Of a DNA stretch of 64,000 bases, positions 26,569-37,278 are shown piece by piece (position 1 is the stretch's first letter; each line of letters opens with the position of its first letter). A program made the translations under genes and the position numbers. The notes below the pieces were generated by a model. The model had not been told where the DNA came from. It was given only the letters and a program-made list of their open reading frames with translations, and searched no databases. The DNA comes from Metabacillus dongyingensis (lineage in GTDB: Bacteria; Bacillota; Bacilli; Bacillales; Bacillaceae), in assembly GCF_019933155.2 (NCBI RefSeq), contig NZ_CP082944.1, forward strand, positions 3,226,001 to 3,290,000, in the 5' to 3' direction.

Positions 26569-26640
26569 GTCACTCCTTGTTTAATCTCTGCACTCATTCT
26601 AACATAGCTGAAAGCGGTCGTGCCATTTAGAGAACCCGGC

Positions 26641-27291
26641 TTATAGTCCTCTGTTCGGTCCTTCCCATTCAAGGAAAAATTGAGACAAGTAGCCGACCAT
26701 GAATTGGTGACGCTGCTGTGCGAGCATTTTGCCTTCTTCCGTATTCATTAAATCCTTGAGCTTCAGCAGTTTTTCATAGAAATGATTGATCGATGTTGAT
26801 TTAATTGTTCGGTATTCTTCGTAGGTCATGCTCTCACGTGTTGGAATGGCAGGATCATAAATAAGGTTTCCTTTTGATCCTCCGTAAGAGAAGACTCTGG
26901 CTATGCCAATTGCGCCCATCGCATCCAGCCTGTCTGCATCCTGGACAATCTGTGCTTCTATTGAAGAAACCGCTCTCCCTTTTCCGCCTTTAAAGGAAAT
27001 GGTTGAAATAATGGTCAGAACTTCCTGAATCGAATCAGGATCGAGTCCTTCTTCTCTCAAGAGATTTGCAACCTCATCCGTTTTCATCCGGATGTCATCA
27101 CTCAGTTTGTCGTCGATTAAATCATGCAATAAAGCCGATAGTTCGATAATCGTTAAATCACACGAGTATTTTTTTGCAAGGTTTAGAGCCGTTCTGCGGA
27201 CTCTGTCAATATGCAGCCAATCGTGCCCCGTTCCCTCTGTTTCAAGACGGGATTTAACAAACTTTTCTACATTTTCTGCGATTTGTTTCAC
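26641..27291 (-). CDS. ypgQ: YpgQ, HD-domain nucleotide pyrophosphohydrolase
   Basis: The 216-residue product has an HD phosphohydrolase domain: His in GHDWLHIDRV, HD in SALLHDLIDD and a late Asp in VQDADRLDAMGAIG. B. subtilis YpgQ was reported to hydrolyse (d)NTPs. The GTG start at 27291 follows AGGAAG. It follows the DegV gene by 11 bases, so they are probably co-transcribed. Confidence 0.85.
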   Translation of the reverse strand: MKQIAENVEKFVKSRLETEGTGHDWLHIDRVRRTALNLAKKYSCDLTIIELSALLHDLIDDKLSDDIRMKTDEVANLLREEGLDPDSIQEVLTIISTISFKGGKGRAVSSIEAQIVQDADRLDAMGAIGIARVFSYGGSKGNLIYDPAIPTRESMTYEEYRTIKSTSINHFYEKLLKLKDLMNTEEGKMLAQQRHQFMVGYLSQFFLEWEGPNRGL

Positions 27292-27302
27292 ATTGACACT
27301 TC

Positions 27303-28148
27303 CTATTCTTCAAACCATGTCACGCCTACGACATCATCTCCTGTATGAACTCCAATTGTTGTACAGAGCGGAACAAGTTTGATATAAATGGCAGGAAATT
27401 CTTTTTGAAGTACTTCATACAGTTTAGAAGATTTGTCGAGTTTGGAGCTGAATAAAATGGCTATTTCATGAATGGCGTGATTTTGATTTCCTTCTTTAAT
27501 TAGATTGATAATAAACTGAAACCCTTTTTTCTCTGATCTTACTTTTTCTGCTGTAGAAAGCTTGCCTGATTCCACGCGGATGATTGGCTGTATGTTTAAT
27601 AGACTTCCCAGATAATATTGTGTCCCTGACATTCTGCCGCTCTTATGGAGCCTTGTTAAATCGCCGATCAGGACATATGTGCGGTGTTTTTCACGGAGTG
27701 TTTTAAGCTTTGATGCAATATCACCCGGTTCAAGCCCGGATTCATGCATTTTTACCGCTGCCTTAACCAGCCTTGTCAAAGGTTCTGATAATGTCAAAGA
27801 ATCGACAACAGTTACAGGAATGTCTACTTCAGCAGCAGCCTGTACAGCAGAAGTATATGTACCGCTAAGCAAACTGGATAGGTGGATAGAAACAATTTCA
27901 TCATAATCCTCTGCAAGCTTAGTATAAAGCTCCACAAATGCACCCGGAGGCGGCTGTGAGGTAGTAATGGCATTAGATGAGTCTTTTAATAAGACATATA
28001 GTTCTTCAGCCTGAAGATTCACTCCGTCAAGATATTCTTCATCATTTATGCAGATGACCATCGGCACCCAGTAGACGTCTGGATGATCTTTCAGCTCCGC
28101 ATCTATGCTTGCAGTGCTGTCAGTTACCCATGCAATTTTTCTCTTCAT
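27303..28148 (-). CDS. DegV-family fatty-acid-binding protein, second copy
   Basis: The 281-residue product has DegV motifs: VTDSTASIDAEL, TSQPPPGAF, HLSSLLSGTYTSA, VVDSLTLSE and a C-terminal IGVHTGDDVVGV. It should bind one fatty acid like the FakB proteins; the specificity may differ from that of the DegV at 9442-10284. It is the first gene of a pair with ypgQ. Confidence 0.82.
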   Translation of the reverse strand: MKRKIAWVTDSTASIDAELKDHPDVYWVPMVICINDEEYLDGVNLQAEELYVLLKDSSNAITTSQPPPGAFVELYTKLAEDYDEIVSIHLSSLLSGTYTSAVQAAAEVDIPVTVVDSLTLSEPLTRLVKAAVKMHESGLEPGDIASKLKTLREKHRTYVLIGDLTRLHKSGRMSGTQYYLGSLLNIQPIIRVESGKLSTAEKVRSEKKGFQFIINLIKEGNQNHAIHEIAILFSSKLDKSSKLYEVLQKEFPAIYIKLVPLCTTIGVHTGDDVVGVTWFEE

Positions 28149-28210
28149 ATATGACTACCCCTTTGTTTAGTATTCAAACTATCCCCTATCCTTTTATTAA
28201 GCAACCGCGA

Positions 28211-29074
28211 TTAAGATTCCTCTTTTAGAACAGTATTTAATTTTGGAAATAATGTCAGCGCATTCTTGTAAAAAAAGTTTTCGTGATGCTCCTCAGGTAT
28301 TATTTCCTTATACAAATCGATAAACGGCTTTACGCCAATTAATGGCCAGTCCGTACCGAATATAAGCTTTTCATAGTGTTCACAATAAGATAAGGCATGC
28401 ATCAGATGATCAAAAAACCTTGTTTTCTTTTTATCTGAAATGTCCTTTTCTGTGCCGACAATCAGTCCGGACAAATCTGCGAACATATTGTCATTTTTAT
28501 TGACAACTTCGGCCCCGTCCAGCACCCACGGATCTCCCAAATGCGCCATCATAAACTGAATATCGCGGTTTTCTACTGCCACTTCGTCAAGTGTAAGCGG
28601 ATGACTGTATTTTAAAAGGCCGCGTTCTGAGTATGTATCACCAGTGTGAAAGACAACTGGGAGCCTGTACGCTTTTGCAAGTTCATATATAGGTCCATAA
28701 ACCTTGTCATAGGCGTAATAAGGATAATATCCTAAATAGATCTTGATTCCGGCAGTCTGCGGATTCTGAAGCGATTTTTCAAGCAATAACAGGTTCTGAT
28801 TATTCAATTTATTTGGATTTATACCCGGACAATAAAAAAACTCTTTTGGAACAGGTCCATCGAGATCAATACCCATTGGCGTTTCCGCTTCGGAATCAGG
28901 AAAACCTCCAGGTTTTGTTTCTGTTACTCCCATGGCTACCGCAGCGACAACACCTGCTTCTTCATATTCTTTTTGCAGGCCGCCAATTGAGTAGTCGACA
29001 AATGATAATGTTTCAGCCGTTTGTTTAAAACTTTGAATATTTGAGATATGCATATGAGCATCAATGATTTTCAT
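28211..29074 (-). CDS. Amidohydrolase-family TIM-barrel enzyme
   Basis: The 287-residue product has metal ligands HxH in IDAHMHIS (7-9), His in VVFHTGD, His in FMMAHLGD and Asp in IFGTDWPL, the pattern of Amidohydro_2 (ACMSD-like) enzymes. Such enzymes hydrolyse or decarboxylate small acids; the substrate is not evident. It lies upstream of degV2-ypgQ on the same strand with a 60-base gap. Confidence 0.8.
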   Translation of the reverse strand: MKIIDAHMHISNIQSFKQTAETLSFVDYSIGGLQKEYEEAGVVAAVAMGVTETKPGGFPDSEAETPMGIDLDGPVPKEFFYCPGINPNKLNNQNLLLLEKSLQNPQTAGIKIYLGYYPYYAYDKVYGPIYELAKAYRLPVVFHTGDTYSERGLLKYSHPLTLDEVAVENRDIQFMMAHLGDPWVLDGAEVVNKNDNMFADLSGLIVGTEKDISDKKKTRFFDHLMHALSYCEHYEKLIFGTDWPLIGVKPFIDLYKEIIPEEHHENFFYKNALTLFPKLNTVLKEES

Positions 29075-29104
29075 GAAAAATCCTCCTTAGTCAAAGATAG
29101 AAGA

Positions 29105-29129
29105 AAAGAAGCCGATTGCTCAGGCTTCT
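29105..29129 (-). terminator. Terminator overlapping the end of bsaA
   Basis: Stem AAGAAGCC/GGCTTCTT includes the last bsaA codons; T-rich stretch follows on the minus strand. Confidence 0.65.
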
Positions 29130-29608
29130 TCTTTTAACAATTGCTGAATTTTCTCTTCCATTTCCTTAGGATCCGTATTTGGTGAAAACCTTTCGACAGC
29201 TTTTCCATGTCGATCTATAAGAAATTTCGTAAAGTTCCACTTCACAGCTTTTGAACCTAAAAGTCCCGGCGCTTCTTTTGTTAAATGTGTAAAAAGCGGA
29301 TGTGCATCAGAGCCGTTTACATCAACTTTTGCAAACATTGGAAATGTTACACCGTAATTCAATTGGCAAAAGCTTTTAATTTCTTCTTCGTCTCCCGGTT
29401 CCTGGCTCATAAACTGGTTGCACGGAAAGCCCAGGATTTCAAGCCCCTCAGATTGATAACGTTCATAAAGTTCCTGCAGCGCCTTATATTGTGGAGTGAA
29501 GCCGCATTTGCTGGCTGTGTTTACAATGACAAGAACTTTGCCTTTATAGGTACTCATAGATTGTTCTTCACCGTTAATGGTTTTAATTTTTATATCAAAT
29601 ATACTCAT
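29120..29608 (-). CDS. bsaA: Glutathione-peroxidase-family thiol peroxidase BsaA
   Basis: The ATG at 29608, seven bases from AAGGAG, gives 162 residues. The peroxidatic Cys lies in [11 protein letters not shown], with Gln in FPCNQF and Trp/Asn in [10 protein letters not shown], the GPx tetrad. A second Cys in FPCNQ could resolve it through thioredoxin. It uses Cys, not selenocysteine. The ATG overlaps the stop of the upstream gene (TGATG), so it is the last gene of fhs-X-bsaA. Confidence 0.92.
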   Translation of the reverse strand: MSIFDIKIKTINGEEQSMSTYKGKVLVIVNTASKCGFTPQYKALQELYERYQSEGLEILGFPCNQFMSQEPGDEEEIKSFCQLNYGVTFPMFAKVDVNGSDAHPLFTHLTKEAPGLLGSKAVKWNFTKFLIDRHGKAVERFSPNTDPKEMEEKIQQLLKEEA

Positions 29609-30108
29609 CACTTTGCTCCTTCTTTTATTTTTTCGAGAGTATCGATGGCATGATCAGTCATAGTGATTAAGTCATCTACCTGTTCTTCTCCTATAAGCCG
29701 GTTGAAATGTACTTTAAATGTATGGTGATAGTGCTCAAAAGGAACTTTGTATGAAATCTGATGGGTAATTGAATAAACACCCCAAAGCTCTTCAACTATA
29801 GATTTGACAGTTGTTTCAGCAGATGATGATCGTGCTTGAAAGGTTAAGATAACTTCACACTCCGGAACAGCATTTGTTTTTAATAGTTCTCCGGATAATT
29901 GAGATAGGTTCATTGATAACTGAAATTCAGCAGAAACCGTTTTGTTTCCTTTTTTTAACTGAAACGTATTTTGATAGCATCTTGACATGGCTGCAAGATC
30001 CACTAGATCTTTACGTCCGATTACAGTTATGACGCCCCCAAGATCTGCGTCGTAAATAGCCCCTTCCAGTACAACCTTCAAGTTATCAAAAGCAGTTGGA
30101 TCAAACAT
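29608..30108 (-). CDS. Unrecognised 166-aa protein between fhs and bsaA
   Basis: The start at ATG 30108 overlaps the fhs stop by one base (TGATG), and its own stop overlaps the bsaA start the same way, so it is embedded in a coupled operon. The protein is soluble, starts [16 protein letters not shown], and has mixed alpha/beta character with a His-rich segment ([14 protein letters not shown]) and a helical acidic end. No family is recognised. Context points to folate or peroxide metabolism only loosely. Confidence 0.75.
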   Translation of the reverse strand: MFDPTAFDNLKVVLEGAIYDADLGGVITVIGRKDLVDLAAMSRCYQNTFQLKKGNKTVSAEFQLSMNLSQLSGELLKTNAVPECEVILTFQARSSSAETTVKSIVEELWGVYSITHQISYKVPFEHYHHTFKVHFNRLIGEEQVDDLITMTDHAIDTLEKIKEGAK

Positions 30109-31793
30109 CAAAACAGCCCTCTTGCCTTCCCTTTTTCGTCTACATTCATCGAAAGCGCAGCAGGTTTTTTCGGCAGCCCCGGCATTGTCATAATGTCTCC
30201 AGTTAAACAAACCAGGAATCCCGCGCCAATTGATGGCTTCAGTTCACGAATTGTCAGTGTGAAATCCTTCGGACGGCCAAGAAGCTCAGGCTGATCAGAA
30301 AGGGAGTATTGTGTTTTCGCCATGCAAATCGGCAAATTTGACCATCCATACTGTTCAAAATCTTTTACTTGTTTCAATGCCTTTGAAGTAAAATCAACGG
30401 CTTTAGCTCCATAAACGGCTTTGGCAACTTTTTCAATCTTGTCCTTAATGCTGTCATTCAAGTCATACAAGTAATCAAAGTGATTTTCTGTATGCTCGAT
30501 TGTTTCAAGCACTTTTTCTGCAAGCTCTATTCCTCCGGCACCGCCTTTTTCCCAGACCTCCGTGAGAGCTGCAGGATGAGAATGAACCTCGCACCACTTC
30601 ATAAGAGCATCGGTTTCTTCCTGTGTGTCTGTCACAAAACGATTAACGGCTACTACATAAGGAAGTCCGAATTTTTCAATCGATTCTATATGCTTCGCAA
30701 GATTCTCTGCACCTGCAAGCATTGCATCTTTATCTGAGATGCCAAGCTGATCTTTTGGGACGCCGCCATGCATTTTTAATGCCCTTACAGTTGCAACAAT
30801 AACGACCGCAGCAGGTGAAAATTCTCCTGCACGGGTTTTAATATGCAGAAATTTCTCTGCGCCGAGATCCGCTCCAAACCCTGCTTCTGTAACAACATAG
30901 TCAGCAAGCTTTGCAGCCATTTTTGTTCCCAGAAGGCTATTGCAGCCGTGTGCGATATTAGCAAATGGTCCGCCGTGGATAATGGCCGGTGTATGTTCAA
31001 GTGTTTGAACAATATTCGGTTTCAAGGCGTCTTTTAATAAAAGTGTAAGAGCTCCTTCAAATCCCAAATCGCCGACTGTTACAGGCTCCCGCTGATAGGA
31101 AAATCCAATCACAATTTTAGAAAGTCTGTTTGTTAAATCCTTTAGATCAGACGCCAAACACAGGATGGCCATGATTTCAGATGCAACCGTGATGTCAAAG
31201 TGATCTTCGCGCGGTGTTCCGTTTGCAGGTCCTCCCAGTCCGATTACTATATTTCTGAGAGCCCGGTCATTTAAATCCATGACCCTTTTCCAAGTAATTC
31301 TTCTCGGGTCGATTTGGCATTCATTGCCTTGATGTATATGATTGTCAATCAATGCTGCCAATGCATTATTAGCTGTTGTGATTGCGTGAATGTCACCTGT
31401 GAAATGCAGGTTGATTTCTTCCATGGGTATGACTTGCGAGTAGCCTCCTCCGGCAGCTCCGCCCTTGATTCCCATTGTAGGTCCAAGTGAAGGCTCCCTT
31501 ATGGCAATTACTGCTTTTTTCTTAAGCTGATTAAGCGCCTGGCCAAGTCCGACAGTTACAGTTGATTTTCCTTCTCCTGCAGGAGTGGGAGTAATGGCCG
31601 TCACCAGGATCACTTTTCCGTCAGGATTCGTTTTAACACGATTTAAAAATTCCAAAGATATTTTCGCTTTGTATTTTCCGTAATATTCAATTTCATCTTC
31701 TAAAATATCAAGACCGCCAATAATCTCCTGAATCGGCTTGATTGGTGCTTCCTGAGCGATTTCGATGTCTGATTTATGTTTAATTTTTAACAC
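30108..31793 (-). CDS. fhs: Formate--tetrahydrofolate ligase
   Basis: The GTG at 31793 has good spacing to GTAGGG and gives 561 residues, the usual length. Motifs: ATP-binding [47 protein letters not shown] and the late [16 protein letters not shown]. It makes 10-formyl-tetrahydrofolate from formate and ATP, feeding purine and fMet synthesis alongside dfrA and thyB. I do not recall fhs in the B. subtilis segment, so it may be specific to this lineage. Confidence 0.95.
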   Translation of the reverse strand: MLKIKHKSDIEIAQEAPIKPIQEIIGGLDILEDEIEYYGKYKAKISLEFLNRVKTNPDGKVILVTAITPTPAGEGKSTVTVGLGQALNQLKKKAVIAIREPSLGPTMGIKGGAAGGGYSQVIPMEEINLHFTGDIHAITTANNALAALIDNHIHQGNECQIDPRRITWKRVMDLNDRALRNIVIGLGGPANGTPREDHFDITVASEIMAILCLASDLKDLTNRLSKIVIGFSYQREPVTVGDLGFEGALTLLLKDALKPNIVQTLEHTPAIIHGGPFANIAHGCNSLLGTKMAAKLADYVVTEAGFGADLGAEKFLHIKTRAGEFSPAAVVIVATVRALKMHGGVPKDQLGISDKDAMLAGAENLAKHIESIEKFGLPYVVAVNRFVTDTQEETDALMKWCEVHSHPAALTEVWEKGGAGGIELAEKVLETIEHTENHFDYLYDLNDSIKDKIEKVAKAVYGAKAVDFTSKALKQVKDFEQYGWSNLPICMAKTQYSLSDQPELLGRPKDFTLTIRELKPSIGAGFLVCLTGDIMTMPGLPKKPAALSMNVDEKGKARGLF

Positions 31794-31855
31794 ACAGCGC
31801 CCTACTTTCTGCTTATAAATATAGATTCCCCGCACAATTGTAACACAAAAGCAAA

Positions 31856-31884
31856 TTGAATTATTATTCTAAACTTTCTATAAT
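31856..31884 (+). promoter_or_regulatory. Sigma-A promoter of metA
   Basis: TTGAAT, 17-base spacer, TATAAT, 41 bases before the metA ATG. No S-box (SAM) riboswitch fits in the leader. Confidence 0.7.
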
Positions 31885-31924
31885 AGAGAAAACTCAGAAT
31901 GATAAAGAAAGTTGAGGTTCTTTC

Positions 31925-32833
31925 ATGCCTATTAATATTCCAGCTGACCTTCCCGCCAAAGAAATTCTCGAAAAAGAAAACATCTTCATTATGGATGATG
32001 CCAGAGCCTATCAGCAGGACATCAGGCCTTTAAATATTGTGATTTTAAATATTATGCCCGAAAAACAAAAAACAGAGGTGCAATTATTGCGCCTTCTCGG
32101 AAACTCGCCGCTGCAGCTGAACATTACCTTTTTGCGTCCTGAAACACATGTTTCAAAAACAGAAAAGCAGCAGCATCTTCAGCAGTTTTATACGACGTTT
32201 AATAAAATCCGCCATAAAAAATTTGACGGAATGATTATAACAGGGGCACCGATTGAGCATCTGGAATTTGAAGAGGTGTCATACTGGGAAGAGCTTAAAG
32301 AAATTTTCGAATGGACTAACCAGAATGTCACTTCAACTCTGCATATATGCTGGGGTGCACAAGCAGGACTTTACTATCATTACGGCGTAAATAAATATAG
32401 TCTGAAAGAAAAATGCTTCGGTGTTTTCAAACATGATATTTGTAATACTTCTGTAAAAATTGTCAGAGGCTTCGATGATCAATACTATGTGCCGCATTCC
32501 CGGCATACGGATATAAAGAGACAAGATATTGAAGCGGTTGAAGCACTGGACATTATCAGTGAATCTGCTGAAGCCGGGGTTTGTCTTGTCTCTTCAAAGG
32601 ATGCAAAACAAGTATTTCTGACAGGTCATCCAGAATACGATTTATTTACGCTGAAAGAGGAGTATGAACGGGATCTCTCAAAAGGCATGAAAACCACCAT
32701 TCCGCTGTACTATTATCCGGATAATGATACGGGGAGAAAGCCAGTACAGAAATGGAAATCCCATGCACATCTTTTATTTGCAAACTGGCTAAATTATTGC
32801 GTTTACCAGGAAACCCCTTACGAATGGGAATGA
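31925..32833 (+). CDS. metA: Homoserine O-acyltransferase MetA
   Basis: The 302-residue length is typical. The glutamine-amidotransferase-like fold has the acyl Cys in [16 protein letters not shown], and His/Glu in LTGHPEYD. It activates homoserine for methionine synthesis; Bacillus MetA uses acetyl-CoA. The start follows TTGAGG. Divergent from fhs. Confidence 0.93.
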   Translation: MPINIPADLPAKEILEKENIFIMDDARAYQQDIRPLNIVILNIMPEKQKTEVQLLRLLGNSPLQLNITFLRPETHVSKTEKQQHLQQFYTTFNKIRHKKFDGMIITGAPIEHLEFEEVSYWEELKEIFEWTNQNVTSTLHICWGAQAGLYYHYGVNKYSLKEKCFGVFKHDICNTSVKIVRGFDDQYYVPHSRHTDIKRQDIEAVEALDIISESAEAGVCLVSSKDAKQVFLTGHPEYDLFTLKEEYERDLSKGMKTTIPLYYYPDNDTGRKPVQKWKSHAHLLFANWLNYCVYQETPYEWE

Positions 32834-32994
32834 TTCTGAAAAAATGCTTACAACAATTGGATTTTTTTGTTAAAATTAAGCGAAATTTAATTTAAATTTT
32901 ATGTAAACTTTATATTTCTTAAATATTCATATGTTACGCTTGTCATAGTTAATCATGTTTCTTTGTTTTTCAGATTAAATTTGAGGTGAATGCA

Positions 32995-34140
32995 TTGTTA
33001 AAAAAACCAAAAGTGCTTATCTTAACTGCAAAATACGGGAATGGACACGTTCAAGTCTCAAAAACACTTGTAAAGCAATGCAGGGAACTGGGCATCGAGG
33101 AAGTGGTTGTGTCGGATTTATATGCGGAATCGAATCCTGTATTTACAGAGATTACTCAGTACCTCTATTTAAAAAGCTTTACAATTGGAAAGCAATTTTA
33201 CCGCATGTTTTACTACGGCGTAGATAAAATTTACAACAAGAAGCTGCTTACTCTTTATTTTAAACTGGGCAACAAAAGACTGCACGAGCTGATTGAAAAA
33301 GAGCAGCCTGACATCATTATTAATACGTTTCCTATCATTGTCGTACCTGAATACCGCAGGCGCACAGGAAATATTATCCCGACTTTTAATGTTCTTACAG
33401 ATTTCTGCCTTCATAAAATATGGGTTCATAAAAACATAGACAAATATTATGTCGCAAGCAAAAGAGTAAAAGAAAAAGTCATGAGTCTTGGAATTCATCC
33501 CGCTTCGGTAAAGGTAACAGGCATTCCAATCCGCTCTCAGTTTGAAGAAAATTTAAATGAAGAGGCCATTTATAAAAAATATAACTTGGATCCATCCAAG
33601 AAAACACTGCTCGTCATGGCGGGAGCGCACGGAGTTTTAAAAAATGTTAAAGAGCTGTGCGAATCATTTTTAGAAGAACAAAACCTGCAGACTGTTGTTG
33701 TCTGCGGTAACAACACGGCATTAAAAGAAAGTCTGGAGAGCATTACCGGAAAAAACAAAGAAAACTTAAAACTCCTCGGCTACGTTGAGCGTGTTGATGA
33801 ATTGTTCCGAATCGCTTCATGCATGGTGACAAAACCAGGCGGTATCACCCTGAGCGAAGCAGCTGCAGTCGGTGTACCAGTTATACTTTATAAACCTGTG
33901 CCAGGCCAGGAAAAAGAAAATGCTCTCTTCTTTCAGGAAAACGAGGCGGCTCTTGTCGTAAACCGTTCAGAAGAAGTATATGAGGCTGTCAGCAACCTGC
34001 TTCAAAATGACAAAAAGCTGAGAAGAATGAAGAGGAATATTAAACGGCTTCATCATCCAAACTCTTCGCTTACTATTATGGAAGATATCGTGAAAGAAGC
34101 TGCTGTCTTTAAAGAGAAAAAATATATAAAAGCGCAGTAA
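32995..34140 (+). CDS. ugtP: Processive diacylglycerol glucosyltransferase UgtP
   Basis: The TTG at 32995, six bases from GAGGTG, gives 381 residues, matching B. subtilis UgtP (382). The N-terminal ILTAKYGNGHVQVSK and the C-terminal nucleotide-binding KPGGITLSEAAAVGVPVILYKPVPGQE are hallmarks of MGDG-synthase-type GT28 enzymes. It adds glucose from UDP-glucose to diacylglycerol at the membrane, giving the lipoteichoic acid anchor; in B. subtilis it also links nutrient status to cell size through FtsZ. Confidence 0.95.
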   Translation: MLKKPKVLILTAKYGNGHVQVSKTLVKQCRELGIEEVVVSDLYAESNPVFTEITQYLYLKSFTIGKQFYRMFYYGVDKIYNKKLLTLYFKLGNKRLHELIEKEQPDIIINTFPIIVVPEYRRRTGNIIPTFNVLTDFCLHKIWVHKNIDKYYVASKRVKEKVMSLGIHPASVKVTGIPIRSQFEENLNEEAIYKKYNLDPSKKTLLVMAGAHGVLKNVKELCESFLEEQNLQTVVVCGNNTALKESLESITGKNKENLKLLGYVERVDELFRIASCMVTKPGGITLSEAAAVGVPVILYKPVPGQEKENALFFQENEAALVVNRSEEVYEAVSNLLQNDKKLRRMKRNIKRLHHPNSSLTIMEDIVKEAAVFKEKKYIKAQ

Positions 34141-34189
34141 AATCTGCCCGATTCAGGATGAAGGGGAATTGAATCCTGGAGGTCAGTAC

Positions 34190-35203
34190 ATGGATACGAG
34201 CACACATATTACGATGGGATTTGGTCTTGCCGGTCTTGCTTTTATTGACCCTGCAGTTGCAGCTGGCACTGAACTGGCTTCAGCTGTTCTAATTGGTACC
34301 GTACTTGGGTCAAATGCACCTGATTTTGATTACGGAATCAAAATAGTAAAAGGAAATGGAATGTATACAGAGCATCACCGCGGACTGTCACATTCTATCC
34401 CTGCATGGTTTATGTGGACTGGATTGTTAACTGCTATTATCTATCTTTTTCATTCAAATCTCTCAATACCTGAACTGATTCATTTATCCGGGTGGATCTT
34501 TCTTGCCGTACTGCTTCATGTCATATTTGATATATGTAACGCATATGGCACACAGGCAGCCAGACCCTTTACGAAAAAATGGCTTTCACTGAATTTCATT
34601 TCTCTGTTTGACCCGTTTATTATATTTTTGCACCTACTTGGATTCGCTTTGTGGGGATTGCTCGATTCTCCGGGGATCATTTTCCTGTTGATCTATTCAA
34701 CAATAGGGCTTTATCTTTTAGAACGATTTTTCAGTTCCAGAAGAGCAATGACCATTGTGAAGAAGAAATTAGGCGGAAATGGCTCAATCACCATCATTCC
34801 AACCATTCTCTGGTCTGTCTGGCATATCGTCTCTGAAACAGACTCCTGTTTAAGATCTTTCGAACTGCGGTCGAAAGATCTTAAATTGATTCATACTTTC
34901 GAAAAGTCAGATCCAGAGTCTTCCATCATAGCTAATGCAAAAAAGGATCAGAATGTATGCCACTTTTTAAATAATTCAAAGCACGTTCAAACTGTTGTAC
35001 TCCCAATCCCTTCTGGCTATGAAATCCGATTTTTCGATTTGAGATTTCGCACGAAAAACCATTATCCTTATATGGCCGTCTGTCAAATGACTAAAGACGG
35101 AATGATCCTCTCCTCTTGTACAGGATGGTTTCACCAGGCAGATAAATTCAAAAGCAAGCTGATTTCACACGAGAATTCCGGGAAAAATCAATTAGAAGCT
35201 TAA
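34190..35203 (+). CDS. YfhP-like membrane-bound metal-dependent hydrolase
   Basis: The ATG at 34190 follows TGGAGG. The N-terminal half is the YdjM/YfhP (DUF457-like) membrane domain with metal-ligand motifs THITMGFG, GSNAPDFDY, EHHRGLSHSIPAWF and HVIFDICNAYGTQAARPF, plus about five transmembrane segments. The C-terminal 130 residues are soluble. The family has a phospholipase-like metal site, but the substrate is unproven. Co-directional with ugtP (49 bases). Confidence 0.82.
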   Translation: MDTSTHITMGFGLAGLAFIDPAVAAGTELASAVLIGTVLGSNAPDFDYGIKIVKGNGMYTEHHRGLSHSIPAWFMWTGLLTAIIYLFHSNLSIPELIHLSGWIFLAVLLHVIFDICNAYGTQAARPFTKKWLSLNFISLFDPFIIFLHLLGFALWGLLDSPGIIFLLIYSTIGLYLLERFFSSRRAMTIVKKKLGGNGSITIIPTILWSVWHIVSETDSCLRSFELRSKDLKLIHTFEKSDPESSIIANAKKDQNVCHFLNNSKHVQTVVLPIPSGYEIRFFDLRFRTKNHYPYMAVCQMTKDGMILSSCTGWFHQADKFKSKLISHENSGKNQLEA

Positions 35204-35207
35204 AAAA

Positions 35208-35260
35208 AAACAAAGGATGACCTTATGAACGCTAAGTGCGTTAATAGTCATCCTTTGTTT
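35208..35260. terminator. Strong bidirectional terminator
   Basis: Stem AAACAAAGGATGAC/GTCATCCTTTGTTT; the loop contains a smaller AACGC/GCGTT hairpin. Confidence 0.85.
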
Positions 35261-35435
35261 ATTGTTCTTTGTTTAATTCTTCTTCAAAATAAAAGGTTGA
35301 TGGATATTCCTTCAGAATATAAGAGTAGCGGTTCATATTTTTTATATATTTTGATTGCATGACAGTGACGCTTTCCCCTGTTTTCACAATTTGGACAGAT
35401 TCACCATTTTGAAACTTGCTGGCATTGCTCTTCAT
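35259..35435 (-). CDS. Small soluble protein (58 aa), unknown
   Basis: The ATG at 35435 follows AAAGGAAG. The sequence (SKFQNGESVQIVKTGESV, then KNMNRYSYILKEYPSTFYF) looks like a small beta-barrel: KOW/SH3-like alternation with a Gly-Glu turn. It ends in the shared terminator. No family recognised. Confidence 0.65.
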   Translation of the reverse strand: MKSNASKFQNGESVQIVKTGESVTVMQSKYIKNMNRYSYILKEYPSTFYFEEELNKEQ

Positions 35436-35526
35436 TCAGCACTTCCTTTCATCTTATCCCTATTATACCATAGCTTCTATGATTTTTAAGGAGAGGGAGA
35501 AAAGAATGAACAAAGCATTTCTCCCG

Positions 35527-36222
35527 TCAGCTTGTCGTTTCTCTGAAATACACCTCTTCAAAAGGCTGGACAATTACAAAGCCTTCTCCTTCAAATTTCA
35601 TTTGAATGGACTCTCCGCTGCCGCGGCCTAATATAGTTTTCAAAGAAATATCTGTTACAAATTCTGGAGTTAAATTGCCGGACCATGCAACAGTTGCATT
35701 CGGATCCGTATATACCGGATCACCGGGCTTCACAATAAGGGTTAATGGCTCATAATGAGAGGTAATGGCTATCAGCCCTCTTCCTTCAAGCTTCACATTA
35801 AATAAACCGCCTGAGAGCATGCCTGCAATTTTTCTCATCATTTTAATATCCCACGAAATAGATGGTTCAAATGCAAGCAAATCATTACCATTTACATATA
35901 ATTTTTCCCCGTTAAGGTTCAAAATCGAAATCTTTTTCCCTTGATCCGCTAAATACAGCTTTCCATTTCCAGTCGCCTTCATTAAAGAGGTGCCTTCTCC
36001 AGTAAACGCTTTTTTGAACATCTTGCCGATCCCATGCTCAAGTATGCCTTCCCGTTCATATTTAATTTGCCCCCGGTAAGAAACCATTGCTCCAGATTTC
36101 GCCCAAATCTGCCCATTTAAATTGATTTCCAGCAGTCTTTCTGTCTCAAGTTCAAATAAGCCCTGTCCTTTATCCTGCTGCTCAGTCTTTTCAACAAACT
36201 CTTCAATAGAATATCGATTCAT
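35527..36222 (-). CDS. AIM24-family protein
   Basis: The ATG at 36222 follows GGAGAG and overlaps the upstream stop (ATGA). The 231-residue product is all-beta with the AIM24/TIGR00266 pattern: [42 protein letters not shown] and a C-terminal FVIVQPFEE. The role in bacteria is unknown; relatives are linked to the membrane or mitochondria. Confidence 0.8.
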   Translation of the reverse strand: MNRYSIEEFVEKTEQQDKGQGLFELETERLLEINLNGQIWAKSGAMVSYRGQIKYEREGILEHGIGKMFKKAFTGEGTSLMKATGNGKLYLADQGKKISILNLNGEKLYVNGNDLLAFEPSISWDIKMMRKIAGMLSGGLFNVKLEGRGLIAITSHYEPLTLIVKPGDPVYTDPNATVAWSGNLTPEFVTDISLKTILGRGSGESIQMKFEGEGFVIVQPFEEVYFRETTS

Positions 36223-36917
36223 TCGATCTCTCCTTCTTTCTTCTGCAGCATAAACAGCCATAAAAATGAAAGGGACTGTTTTAATTCTGGTGAAAGCACG
36301 CGGGTCATTTCTTCCGTTACGCCCCGTTTGTAAACTCCCTGACTTCCCGCCAGTTCCCATCCATTCTCAATGGCCAGTTTTTCGAATTCCCAAGGCATCA
36401 TGGTGTTGCAGATGACAGGATTTCCATAAAGTCTGTCAAAGCTGTTCGTCCGTGGATGGGCAGTGGGTCCCAAAATGGCAATGCATAAATAGCCATCGGT
36501 TTTGACGATACGCTTTAATTCGTTTAATGCTGCTAATGGATTCTCCGTCCATTCTATACAATTAATTGTAAGCAGAGCATCTGCTTTTTCATCCTCAAAA
36601 GGAAGCTCCATTATATTCGCTTGAATAAATGTAAGCTTTCCCTCTTCTTCATGTTTCTTGGCGAGCTTAATCATTTCAGGCGAAAGATCTACTCCTGTAA
36701 CCTTCAGCCCCTCTTTCATCAATAGAAAAGAGCCATAACCGTCTCCGCAGCCAATGTCAATCACTTCTGCTTCCGGTTTTATATACTTCATGAAAAAAGG
36801 CACAATGGAGCTTCTGCTTCCCGAGTCCCACATCTCCTTGCTTCCTTTATTCCAGAACACAGCACGCTCATCCCACTTCTTTTCAGCTTCTTTTTCCCAA
36901 TTAAATTTATTCTTCAT
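36219..36917 (-). CDS. Class I SAM-dependent methyltransferase
   Basis: The 232-residue product has motif [16 protein letters not shown], motif [12 protein letters not shown], and [20 protein letters not shown]. It begins [19 protein letters not shown], as in several Bacillus small-molecule methyltransferases. It is translationally coupled to the AIM24 gene. Substrate unknown. Confidence 0.8.
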   Translation of the reverse strand: MKNKFNWEKEAEKKWDERAVFWNKGSKEMWDSGSRSSIVPFFMKYIKPEAEVIDIGCGDGYGSFLLMKEGLKVTGVDLSPEMIKLAKKHEEEGKLTFIQANIMELPFEDEKADALLTINCIEWTENPLAALNELKRIVKTDGYLCIAILGPTAHPRTNSFDRLYGNPVICNTMMPWEFEKLAIENGWELAGSQGVYKRGVTEEMTRVLSPELKQSLSFLWLFMLQKKEGEIE

Positions 36918-37038
36918 TTTTCAAAATCAGCTCCATAATTTATCATCTTCTACTATTTCTAGAAAATCAGCGGAAATCCTTTTCTGAGGAATAATTGATA
37001 TAAATAGTTGAACACTATGAAAGAAAGGAGTGCTGAAG

Positions 37039-37266
37039 ATGGAAAAAGAATCTTTTGTGGCTGCACAGAAAAATGGAGACGGAGATCTCGTCTCATTCAA
37101 AACATCAGCAGGAAGAACGCTCTCCTATCAAGAAGCACTGATGGAAATCGACAAAGGTTCGATTGCGGGTGTAAATACCTTTAAAGGAAAAGACGGAGAG
37201 ATGTATATTCGGAGCAACCCGGATCACAATAAAGCAAATAACCTTGATTCATTACCACCATTTTAG
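37039..37266 (+). CDS. DUF3892-like small protein (75 aa)
   Basis: The ATG at 37039 is eight bases after AAAGGAG. Sequence features: LVSFKTSAGRTLSYQEAL and GVNTFKGKDGEMYIRSNPD, the pattern of DUF3892. Function unknown. It is followed after 12 bases by another small gene. Confidence 0.7.
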   Translation: MEKESFVAAQKNGDGDLVSFKTSAGRTLSYQEALMEIDKGSIAGVNTFKGKDGEMYIRSNPDHNKANNLDSLPPF

Positions 37267-37278
37267 GAGGTCTTCATT

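Noticed and set aside
31800..31924. S-box riboswitch before metA
   Set aside because: The leader from the promoter to the ATG is only about 35 bases, too short for a SAM aptamer.
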